Shown one piece after another: positions 11,556-22,800 of a stretch of 64,000 bases of DNA. The stretch's first letter is position 1. Every line of letters starts with the position of its first letter. The notes below the pieces were generated by a model. It did not search any database, had not been told where the DNA came from, and saw only the letters and a program-made list of their open reading frames with translations. The stretch covers positions 31,115,713 through 31,179,712 of the forward strand of contig CM019709.1 in the NCBI GenBank assembly GCA_009760885.1, given 5' to 3'. The translations under genes were made by a program, and so were the position numbers. Source of the stretch: Achatina immaculata (lineage: Eukaryota; Mollusca; Gastropoda; Stylommatophora; Achatinidae).

Positions 11556-12147
11556 AGGACTAAAAGATATAAAAAATACTCAGGTAAGCATGGAAGCAAA
11601 TGATCACAGATTACTATTTTAGCTTCCGTTCCAATGCTAAACAGAGCACAACAAACTACAATTATCAGACTCCAAACAGGATCACGGATACATCAACATA
11701 AACTGAAGACTGCCCAAACTCCACAATGCATGTAAGATGTTGGCCCTCAGAATTCAGAACACACCCTGCACCTTCTACTGAGGTTAAAGAGCCAAAACTT
11801 GGCCCCAGGACAAAAAAAAAGAGCAAGGATGAAAAACTGTGAAGAAAGCATAAAGAAGTCCTGCTAATAATGAGACTCATGAAGGCAACCCATCTTTTTG
11901 TCCAGATATCCAAGCACATAAACTGAACTCAGATTTCTTTTATTTTTCTAAATAAAGTTGTTCCCGCACTCACGAAAAGGTACATTTTCCACAAATTACA
12001 GCAACCCGACATAGATTTGTATCCATCCATCCATGTCACTGGATGGTGACTGACCATGCAATCACTGCCCATTTTGCCTTGTAGCTTCCTGATAGGCAAA
12101 AGCAAATTGCCTCCATTTCTCTTAATATGAATAACATGAATGGTGTG

Positions 12148-12360
12148 TTGCTTTGTGCACTTGTCTCACACACAAGCTGATGGTTCAAGACTGGCCAAAT
12201 GGACCCCAACCAGTTGAAGAAATTGGTACCTGGCTCCTGAAGCTGGTGAAGACAAGGTGGCCAAGTATGATGCTGACCACTTCATCCTCTATGCTGTCAG
12301 GTCAAAGAAAATATAGGCACAATACCACGTCCCTAAATATCTCTATGTCATGACAGGACT
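12148..12360 (+). mobile_element. tRNA-derived SINE (family 1), diverged
   Basis: Head TTGTGCACTTGTCTCACA with GGTTCAAGAC as a B-box remnant. The body contains TACCTGGCTCC, GGCCAAGTATGATGCTGACC and TGTCATGACAGG, matching other family 1 copies. Confidence 0.7.
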
Positions 12361-12374
12361 ATGTTTTTTTCCCC

Positions 12375-13215
12375 CATGGTCTGCAGCCAGCTCGTGTGTG
12401 ATGTGTCAGATGTTTTCTCATGGTCTGCAGCCAGTCTATGTATGATGTGTCAGATGTTTTCTCATGGTCTGCAGCCAGTCTATGTACGATGTGTCAGATG
12501 TTTTCTCATGGTCTGCAGCCAGCTCGTGTGTGATGTGTCAGATGTTTTCTCATGGTCTGCAGCCAGTCTATGTACGATGTGTCAGATGTTTTCTCACGGT
12601 CCGCAGCCAGTCTATGTACGATGTGTCAGATGTTTTCTCATGGTCTGCAGCCAGTCTATGTACGATGTGTCAGATGTTTTCTCACGGTCCGCAGCCAGTC
12701 TATGTACGATGTGTCAGATGTTTTCTCATGGTCTGCAGCCAGTCTATGTACGATGTGTCAGATGTTTTCTCACGGTCCGCAGCCAGTCTATGTACAATGT
12801 GTCAGATGTTTTCTCATGGTCTGCAGCCAGTCTATGTAAGATGTGTCAGATGTTTTCTCATGGTCTGCAGCCAGCTCATGTATGATGTGTCAGATGTTTT
12901 CTCATGGTCTGCAGCCAGTCTATGTATTATGTGTCAGATGTTTTCTCATGGTCTGCAGCCAGCTCGTGTATGATGTGTCAGATGTTTTCTCATGGTCTGC
13001 AGCCAGTCTATGTACGATGTGTCAGATGTTTTCTCATGGTCTGCAGCCAGTCTATGTACGATGTGTCAGATGTTTTCTCATGGTCTGCAGCCAGTCTATG
13101 TATGATGTGTCAGATGTTTTCTCATGGTCTGCAGCCAGTCTATGTATGATGTGTCAGATGTTTTCTCATGGTCTGCAGTGCATCTGTGTATGATGTGTTA
13201 AATGTTTTCTCATGG
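12375..13215. repeat. 44-bp minisatellite, about 19 copies
   Basis: Unit CAGATGTTTTCTCATGGTCT followed by GCAGCCAGTCTATGTACGAT and GTGT. Variants (AGCTCGTG for AGTCTATG, CACGGTCCG for CATGGTCTG) recur in a mixed order. Since 44 is not a multiple of three, each open frame cycles through all three phases of the unit. Confidence 0.95.
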
Positions 13216-14050
13216 TATGCAGCCAGTCTATGTATGATGTGTGTGTGAGGTCTAGTCACCCTATGTATGATGTGTGTGTCAGGTCTAGTCACCCTATGTA
13301 TGATGTGTGTGTCAGGTCTAATCACCCTATGTATGATGTGTGTGTCAGGTCTAATCACCCTATGTATGATGTGTGTGTCAGGTCTAATCACCCTATGTAT
13401 GATGTCTGTGTCAGGTCTAATCACCCTATGTATGATGTGGTGTGTCAGGTCTAATCACCCTATGTATGATGTGTGTGTCAGGTCTAATCACCCTATGTAT
13501 GATGTGTGTGTCAGGTCTAATCACCCTATGTATGATGTGGTGTGTCAGGTCTAGTCACCCTATGTATGATGTGTGTGTCAGGTCTAATCACCCTATGTAT
13601 GATGTGTGTGTCAGGTCTAATCACCCTATGTATGATGTGTGTGTCAGGTCTAATCACCCTATGTATGATGTCTGTGTCAGGTCTAATCACCCTATGTATG
13701 ATGTGGTGTGTCAGGTCTAATCACCTTATGTATGATGTGTGTGTCAGGTCTAATCACCCTATGTATGATGTGGTGTGTCAGGTCTAATAGCCCTATGTAT
13801 GATGTGTGTATCAGGTCTAGTCACCCTATGTATGATGTGTGTGTCAGGTCTAATCACCCTATGTATGATGTGTGTGTCAGGTCTAATCACCCTATGTATG
13901 ATGTATGTCAGGTCTAATCACCCTATGTATGATGTGTACGTCAGGTCTAATCACCCTATGTATGATGTGTATGTCAGGTCTAATCACCCTATGTATGATG
14001 TGTGTGTCAGGTCTAATCACCCTATGTATGATGTGTATGTCAGGTCCGCA
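13216..14050. repeat. 33-bp minisatellite, about 25 copies, abutting the 44-bp array
   Basis: Unit GGTCTAATCACCCTATGTAT then GATGTGTGTGTCA. It shares CTATGTATGATGTGT with the preceding 44-bp unit, and the final copy reverts to GGTCCGCAGCCACC and TGTCAGATGTGTTGC, a hybrid with the 44-bp unit. Confidence 0.95.
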
Positions 14051-14489
14051 GCCACCCCATGTATGATATGTCAGATGTGTTGCATGTTACTCATCTCAGT
14101 TACTATAGTTCTTCACCATGCTGTCACTGCTAAGCTTCTCTTTCTTTCAGATGTCCATCATTTAGTTGCCTCTGGGATATTGCGGCTGTCCCTTCAGACC
14201 ACATGACTAATCCATTTATGAAATGACTTGTTTACACAAGAAAATGCTAAACTAAGTATCACTAGATACAGTCAATGAAACAATTACCACTTTGTAAATA
14301 TAATTTTTATTACACTATTAAAATACACATTTATTTCATTTGTTCTACATTCACTTCCACTGTCATAAAAATGAAAGTACTTAACATTTATACCATAGGA
14401 CAGTCAATGAGCTGTGTTCTCTAGATTACATTAAAAAAAAAAAAAAGGTTAAAATATCTAGCCATGCATGATGCAGACAGATTACAGTT

Positions 14490-14600
14490 TTGCTCTTCTC
14501 ACTAATGATACAAATTACCATCAGTTTCTTTCTCTTCTCACTAATGATACAAATTACCATCAGTTTCTTTCTCTTCTCACTAAATATACAAATTACTAAT
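14490..14600. repeat. short tandem repeat, about 2.5 copies of ~48 bases
   Basis: TTCTCTTCTCACTAATGATA and the following ACAAATTACCATCAGTTTCT recur in direct succession. Confidence 0.8.
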
Positions 14601-14624
14601 AATTTATTTCTTTAACTCATCTTT

Positions 14625-14755
14625 ATGGGCAACAGAGTAGAGAAGTGGTTAGTGCACCAGTCTCTAGTTGAAGGTCAGTGTTCTGACCCCAACCAAGGCC
14701 AACCCCACTCAACCCTGTTGTAGAAAATGGTACCCATAGCTGGGGGAGGGGGTAA
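14625..14755 (+). mobile_element. partial tRNA-derived SINE (family 1)
   Basis: AGAAGTGGTTAGTGCACCAG head, degraded B-box (GTGTTCTGACCCC), GAAAATGGTACCCATAGCTG body, then truncated. Confidence 0.65.
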
Positions 14756-15474
14756 TCAAGTTAAATTTTAACTCAGTAGGTCAGGTTTATAACTTTATTT
14801 AGAAATGTGCCAATCAGGCATAGTTGTTGCAGTTCTCTACAGGGTGAATTTTTTTCATAATAGCAACAATTACACAAAGATGATTAAAAAATTCAGAGTA
14901 TTTCTAGATATGCATTGACCAAAGATGAAGAATATGAGACGTGCGTTTCAGGTATTTAGGCATGCTAGCCAAAGTAAAACTGATTCCTGGGACAAATCCT
15001 TAAATTATGGGACTGTCCCATACGATACAGGGCAAATGGTCACCTCATATAACCCCACCTCATTTGCCCCCGTGCTTCCTGGAAACAGACAACAGTCACA
15101 ACAGCCTGATGAATGCGAGAGGAATTAATATGATCCCCATCTCGGTGGCAGCCAACTTGAAATATTGACCATGCAGGTTTCTGGGAAAAAGACACTGACC
15201 TCTCTCTTAATTTATGTTAAGAACATGAAGAAAAACATCACCATTAACAACATCATCAACCTGAGAATATGTGTGTAAACCACACAAGTTCCCATAGATT
15301 CAGACATAACAAAACATAAACACTAAATGTTTAAATACCTCACTAAATGTTAGCTAAGGCTAAACTCACTATACCCTTGGGTATTGGGAAGATTGAGAGG
15401 GCCAGTGAAAGAAAAGTGAACAGCAGAGGGCATCTGAAGCAAGTGATCAAACAAGGGCACTAGGGATGTAGGGA

Positions 15475-15780
15475 GCTGTAGTGGTGTGGTGGTTAGCGTA
15501 CTTGTCTGGTGGCCAGAAGGTTTCTGGTTTGATTTTGCACTGGGGTGGAGTTGTTTTTTTTCAGACCAACTGGCACCAGGATCAACCCAAGCTCAAGAAA
15601 TGGGTACCTGGGACATCCCTGGGAGAACAGGTGCTGACACCCTCCCACAAATGATGTACTGACCTAGAAATGTGAAGGCAGTAATACTTCATACCCCTAT
15701 GGCATGCAAGTGCCTTGGGACTTAACTCTAGTGGTCTAGACTGCAAGAGGGCAGAACCTCAAAAAAACATTTGGGAACCA
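15475..15780 (+). mobile_element. tRNA-derived SINE (family 1 related), diverged
   Basis: GTGGTGTGGTGGTTAGCGTA head with degraded B-box TTTCTGGTTTGATTT, then AGACCAACTGGCACCAGGAT and GAAATGGGTACCTGGG body motifs shared with the copy at 32430. Lies downstream of the SS18 stop codon. Confidence 0.6.
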
Positions 15781-16058
15781 CTGTTCTAGTGTAACATAAA
15801 ATCAGACTGAAAGACCACCATAAGTGCTGCACATTGTTTTGTACATGAGATGTCCATTAATGTTACAGAGAATGTAAAACAATGACTAGGCAAGATTAGT
15901 GAACACAAGGATGGATGATGTTAGTAATGAAACAAATAAAAGACAAATTCTGTCACAAATGACATGACCCAATGAAATACAACCCATGCTGAAGAACCAG
16001 ATATGGACATTTATAATTTTAGATGGCTCTTAAAAAAAAAGACTGATAACTTTGATAT

Positions 16059-16846
16059 TTAGTACTGAGCCTGACTGTAACTTCCATAACTACCTTGCAT
16101 TTGCCCACCCATTTGACCCTGGGCCATGCTGTTTGGAGGACTAACCATTTGTCCTTGGTTAACATTGCCCTGAGATCCTCCCATCTGATTTGGCATACTG
16201 CCTTGAGGGCCACCCATCTGATTGGGTATGCTTCCCATGTTACTTTGTGGACCTCCCATTTGACCACCCATGTTGCCTGGCATCTGCCCCATCTGATTTC
16301 CCATGCTGTTTTGCCCTCCCATTTGGTTTGGCATATTTCCCTGCCCACCCATCTGGTTTGCCATACTACCCTGTGGCCCACCCATCTGACTATTTATGCC
16401 TCCCTGAGAGCCACCCATCTGACCCTGCATGCCACCCATCTGAGTGGGCATGTCTTGAGGGCCACCCATCTGACCACTCATGTTGGTCTGTGGCCCACCC
16501 ATCTGCTTCTGACTCATGTCAACCTGCTGGCCACCTATCTGGTTAGGCATGCTGCCTTGCTGTCCCATTTGTCCTGCCATGTTTCCCTGTGGTCCTACTT
16601 GAGGTGTCCCACCCTGTGCTCCGCTCATGCCAGATGGGTTCATCATCCCCTGCTGCCTGCTGTAAGGGGCATAAGCACGAGGGTTGCTCTGGTTCTGCTG
16701 GCCGGGCATATACTGGCCCTGCTGGGTGGCAGTGGCAGGCACGGGTTGAGAGTAAGGTGGCTGCTGCCCTTGCTGCTGAGGTCCATTAAACTGCTGCTGC
16801 TGTGGCTGTTGCTGTGGATACCCTTGCTGACTATTGTATGGAGGAC
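16059..16846 (-). CDS. SS18: SS18 exon 6 (terminal, QMGGPQ repeats)
   Basis: 788 bases, acceptor AATTCACAG. Starts PPYNSQQGYPQQQPQQQQF, passes TQQGQYMPGQQNQSNPRAYA, then about 20 QMGGPQxxM/QMGGQ units (about 16120-16600), and ends GSYGSYSQAQY before the stop. Tyr-rich ends with Gln are typical of the SS18 QPGY tail. The antisense strand is also open over this stretch, but only because the repeat avoids stops. Confidence 0.92.
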
Positions 16847-19800
16847 CTGTGAATTGATCAACTCTATCTCATTTCTTTTCCTTATCAAAATTATGGCAAA
16901 CATCACAATTAACAACAGTGTTTCTAAAACAGGATTCTATGGAACTTTTCAAGGATCCCATTCTGAATTGGATAATAAATAATTATAAGACATTGGAAAA
17001 CTGATAAAAACTTCACTTAAGCTATAAACTTTCTCCAAGATCACCCCTTTCTTTGCCTTATTTTTGATGATTTATTTGGCTCTCATGGCCGCTGCTTACC
17101 ATGTACATCATTTTCCATGTGTTATTTTTGAAAATGTCAAAGGTCAAAAGTTGGTGCACTTTATGTCAACCAATAAAATTCCAGGAATTAGTGGTCATGG
17201 AGTTCTAAAATGTCTACAATTAAAAAAAAATATGTATACTTTAGAAAAAAAACAAAAACATACACAACCTGATCTAGAAAGTATTAACAGGCATGTGAAT
17301 GATCTGTCACACAACAGTGAAAGTATCTTACTATGTTTCACAACAGTGAATGTATCTTACTTTGTTTCACAATAGTGAAGGTATCTTACTTTGTTTCACA
17401 CAAGTGAATGTATCTTACTATGTTTCACAACAGTGAATGTATCTTACTTTGTTTCACAATAGTGAAGGTATCTTACTTTGTTTCACACAAGTGAATGTAT
17501 CTTACTTTGTTTCACAACAGGGATAATATCAAGACTAAAATATTAATTCTGCTCTTACTATTCAAGGGCCCCCTGTCCCAGCTCACAGTATCAGAAATAA
17601 TTAAATGTCCTTGTGAGAAAACAATCAAAACTTTTAGGACAGTGGTCCATGGACCCACTGGGTCAGGTAGGGGCCCAGAGAGGACTGCCTCAAAGAAACT
17701 GTTTAACTGATCAACTTTACTGATAGCAGGTGGTGGTAGACCTGGCTGCCAGCTGAAAAGCTGTTGGTAGCTGAAGCTACACTGAAGAACTTCGTTGCCT
17801 TTTGCAGCTATTTATCCCTGGAATATAGGCAGCTTTGAACTGTAGCAACTATACTGATAACAACAATGCTATATATGTTAGTATACAATTCTTAACCACA
17901 ACTTGTGTTACGGTAAGTACCTGGTTGAGCCCTGCGGTAGCCACCTTGCTGACCAACCGGCCGAGCACCCATCATCTGGTTAGGACCACTTGTCATCATA
18001 GCTGGGTTCGAATTCTGTGCCATTCCTGATGGATGCTGTGACATCATTGGTTGGTTCTGGGCCATCATTGGTTGATTTTGTGTCATCATTGGCTGATTCT
18101 GAGACATCATTGGTTGATTCTGAGGCATCATAGACTGATTCTGCGACATCATTGGTTGAGTTTGAGGCATCATAGGCTGCTGTGGTGACATCATAGACTG
18201 CTGCTGTGTCATCATGGGCTGCTGTTGGGGCATCATCGGGTTAGCATTCTGTCCCATAGTGCTCTGTGACATCTGTCCCATACCGCTCTGTGACATCATT
18301 GGCTGCTGTGGTGACATCATGGGCTGATTCTGAGAGGACTGATTCTGAGACATCATAGGCTGATTCTGTGACATCATTGGCTGACTCTGTGGCATCATGG
18401 GCTGGTTCTGTGACATCATAGGTTGCTGTGGAGGCTGTTGTGCCATCATATTCTGCTTCTGCATTGGGAAGTTTCCTTGCTGCTGTGAGTAACCCTGATT
18501 ATTCATTGGACCTTTAAAAAAAATGTATATCAAAATGCAGTTCACAAGAAAACCACAGAAGAAAAAAAAATACATTTCAAGACTAATACATGATAACATT
18601 AAAGGACTACCATCATCACACTTCAGTACTCTGATCTCTTCCATTAAAGAAGTATGGCGCACAAACTCCATAGCACCAGTGAGAACCCTGACAAATGGAA
18701 GAAGCAGCAGTCTGAGGAGGAACCCCTAGCTACCTAGAAAGCCACTCTGACATCTATTTGGCCATTCCTGTTCTCTAGAACCATTGTGCAACAATGTTAA
18801 GACTATTTAAAACAAAAGTAGGAACAGCTCTATTAGTTAATGAGCACACAGTTGCAATGCTTCTGTTTAGACCTTCAAATCACACAAAAACATACAGGAC
18901 AAAGAAATAAAGGACAAATACAGAAGTGTAGAAGCAGCAGACATCAAGGAGAAAGATGAGGTAGGTGTGATTCCAAGACTTGGATCATATCAAAGTTGTT
19001 AAAGCATGGTTTGTATTTTTCTGAAAAGAGAGCAATTTGTGTACTAGTAGCTAAAAAGAAACACCGCCCAGAAAAACAGAAATGTGCTCACAGGGGCATG
19101 AACACACTGATACAAGATGGTGGCCAGGATGACCTAGATTATGGGTTTTTGGAAGAAAATAGAATGTGGGTTTATCTAAACAGCTGTGTGATGTGAGGAG
19201 AGTCAGCTTGAAGTGGGAGGCCACCTTCACTAATCAACTCTTTGATGTGAGGAGAGTCAGCTTGGAGTGGGAGGCCACCTTCACTAATCAACTCTTTGAT
19301 GAGAGGAGAGTCAGCTTGGAGTGGGAGGCCACCTTCACTAATCAACTCTTTGATGAGAGGAGAGTCAGCTTGGAGTGGGAGGCCACCTTCACTAATCAAC
19401 TCTTTGATGAGAGGAGAGTCAGCTTGGAGTGGGAGGCCACCTTCACTAATCAAAACTCTGATGAGAGGAGAGTCAGCTTGAGGTGGGAGGCTGCCTTCAT
19501 TAATCAACTCTTTGATGAGAGGAGAGTCAGCTTGGGGTGGGAGGCCCCTTCACTAATCAACTCTTTGGCGGATCTTTCCAATATGTTGGTAGAATGGGTG
19601 GCATCATTTTTACATGGAGCACAGAACTTTTTTTTTGCTACTGAGTTGAGACATTCCTTCTTCAATACATAGATCTTGTTTCTATACTACAAGATTTGAT
19701 GTTTGATCAGCTGGTTTTATCACCATGTCTCTTTGACACTGGAGTTCAGACAGCACGCGGGATTCTGTTTGAGCAAGGTTGAGATGTTGAAGTAGGGTGG

Positions 19801-22800
19801 TCGGAGGTTTCAGATTTCATACCATGTCATATCAATGTACAGGACTAACACTTGGGAAGCCCTAGTAGATTATTATTAGACCATTATACAGCTATTACAG
19901 TCATTAACTCTTTCCGTTTAGAAGGTTATTTCAGACATTAATTTAGCGAGAATGCAACATAGAATCGGAATATGAGATCGACAAGTAGATCCACACATTT
20001 CAGATGGTAAGTAGTGCTTATCTATACCTAGCCGATGGTGAGCTGGGCACAATCAGTGTCTAAAAACATCACATTACTTCTTTTTTCCCAAAAAAACTCG
20101 GCATTTATGAAATTTTCATACATTTAGTTATACGTTGAAACATAATAAGTATACGGAAGTACATGGAAATACTGTTTTCCATTCCATTTTACAACTATGC
20201 CCCCTAACTCTATCAAGACCCATGCTTTTACTCTGGCACCTAAATGAACGTCCGCTTTTCTTACTGTGGCACAGGAAGAGTTAAGAAGAAAACTATTCAA
20301 CATTTTCAGAACTAAGACGACTGTCCAGAGGGATAATGTAGTTCAATGAACTAGACATCATCAAGATCCTGTCCCACCTTCATGGCACTCCCAATTATTG
20401 TCCCCCTTGACCTGGCTAACAAGGGCCCAATGTAGCATCATCATCATCATCACTTTTCACTGGCACAGGCCATGGATAAAGGTTCTCCAGTCATCCCTTT
20501 TCTTGGAATTATTCTCTGCTTCCTTCCATGTGCATCCCTTGTCTCCGAGCACTGTCATAATTTCTCTTCTCCAAGTAAGTCTAGGCCTTCCTCGTTTTCT
20601 ATTTCCCTGAGGATTCCATGTCAGTGCCTGTCTTGCTATGATGCTGTCAGGTTTCCTCAGAGTGTGGCCAATCCACCTCCACTTCCTAGACATGATTTGT
20701 GGGTTCATAGGTTCTTGTCCTGCCCTTTCCCAGACCTCCTTGTTCCTGATCTTGTCCTGCCATTTAATGTTTAAAATCCTCCTCAAGCAGTAGTTCAAGA
20801 ATGTTTGTATCCTCTGTTGTATTGTCTTGGTCATAACCCATGTCTCTGAACCATATAGTAGGACAGTCTTTAAGTTTGTACTGAAAAGCCTAAGTCTGGA
20901 TCTTGTTTTGATGTTCTTAGATGACTATATTTTGTTAAATTTGATAAATGCTGTCCTGGCACTTGTTATTCTAGCTTTAACATCCTTTTCTGTTCCACCG
21001 TATTTATCTGATGTGGCATCTGATGTTAGAAAACGAGTCCTAAAATGCTATATTGAACCTATCTTGTTATATGGAAGTGAATCATGGACAATAGACAGGT
21101 CTGCACAAAAATTACTGGAAGCAGTAGAAATGTGGTTTATTAGAAGAATGTTGCAAATTCCCTGGACAGCAAAAATAACTAAAGGAGAATGTGTGAGAAG
21201 AGTTGGAGATAGAAAAAAATCTTGTCAAAAAAATAAGAGAGAGACAATGTACTTTCATAGGACATGCAATGAGAAGAGGGGACTTTGAAAATATTATTAT
21301 AACAACAGGAAAAATAGAGAGAAGAAGAGCCAGAGGAAAATCAAGAGAAATGATACTGGAAAGTCTGACAAGATGGTGTGAGAAGAGATCACCAACTGAG
21401 CTAATGGCCTGCATGAAGGATTGTGTACTCTGGAGAAGCGTAACAGCCAACACCAGTCAGCATGACAACTGATGATGATGATGGCATAGTCTGCTAAAAA
21501 ACCCACTTCCTGGATCCGCTCATGGTTTTCAACCTACTCCCTATCTGACATGAAGATTATTCTTCACGCTTCCACAGAATTATCTGCTGCAAACAACACA
21601 GAGTTCACAGTTCTAAAGAGACAGATAATTAACATCTGAACATTCTGATTTAATTATAAAAACCAAATATTTTTTCAAACAAAACATGATCATTAAGAAA
21701 TAATGAATTACTACAGATGCATAGAATAAGGCACACACTTCCCTATTTGAAAATTTTAAGAATGAGAAGATTGCCCATAAGAAATCTCAGGAAAGAGAAG
21801 ACAGTCGGGGAACATTTTAGGGAAATTAGAATATGCACTGGAAACCTCAACAATGACAAAACACCCAAGGGAGACCTCAAGAAAGTAAAATACCCATGGG
21901 AGACCTCAAAAAAGTAAAATACCCATGGAAGACCTCAAGAAAGAGAAAATACCCATGGAAGACCTCAAGAAAGAGAAAATACCCATGGAAGACCTCAAGA
22001 AAGAGAAAATACCCATGGAAGACCTCAAGAAAGAGAAAATACCCATGGAAGACCTCAATAAAGTAAAGACACCCATGGAAGACCTCAAGAAAGTAAAAAC
22101 ACCCATGGGAGACCTCAAGAAAGTAAAATACCCATGGAAGACCTCAAGAAAGTAAAATACCCATGGGTGATCTCAAGAAAGAAAAAATACCCATGGAAGA
22201 CCTCAAGAAAGAGAAAATACCCATGGAAGACCTCAAGAAAGTAAAAACACCCATGGAAGACCTCAAGAAAGTAAAAACACCCATGGGAGACCTCAAGAAA
22301 GTAAAATACCCATGGGAGACCTCAAGAAAGTAAAATACCCATGGGAGACCTCAAGAAAGTAAAATACCCATGGGAGACCTCAAGAAAGAGAAAATACCCA
22401 TGAAAGACCTCAAGAAAGAGAAAACACCCATGGGAGACCTCAAGAAAGAGAAAATACCCATGGGAGACCTCAAGAAAGAGGAAATACCTATGGGAGACCT
22501 CAAAAAAGAGAAAATACCCATGGAAGAACTCAGGAAGGGTTGACTGGTGAAACTTAATCAACTCTGATGATGTTTCATGAGCATTTTATGCCCAAGAATA
22601 AAAAATTTTAACAACAGTATAAGTGAGAACCAAGCACTACTTACCACCACCTATGTGACCACCCTGACCTGGAGGACGCATCTGATTCATCTGACCCATG
22701 GGGCCACCTGCCATCTGATTTCCTGGTGCCTGTGTTTCACAATTTCTTATAATGTTAACTCTTTTCCTACTAATAGTCATGTACATAACTCTGTAAAATA

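Noticed and set aside
12361..14206. CRISPR-like array of regularly spaced repeats
   Set aside because: Repeats are contiguous with no unique spacers, and the host is a eukaryote; these are minisatellites.
14155..14222. Possible exon after the strong acceptor TCTCTTTCTTTCAG, reading CPSFSCLWDIAAVPSDH to a stop
   Set aside because: Short, with no partner exon that fits apart from the uncertain CT/GTAAGA donor at 3980; 10 kb of repeats lie between. Kept only as a possibility.
16095..16982. A 295-codon plus-strand frame opposite SS18 exon 6
   Set aside because: It is antisense to a confirmed exon and open only because of the QMGGPQ-coding repeat.
17892..18671. A single-exon 259-residue protein including residues before 18511
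   Set aside because: The part above 18511 is intron read-through (MEFVRHTSLMEEIRV and a hydrophobic stretch); the real exon starts at the acceptor and joins exon 4 in phase. The last few residues below 17921 are also intron.
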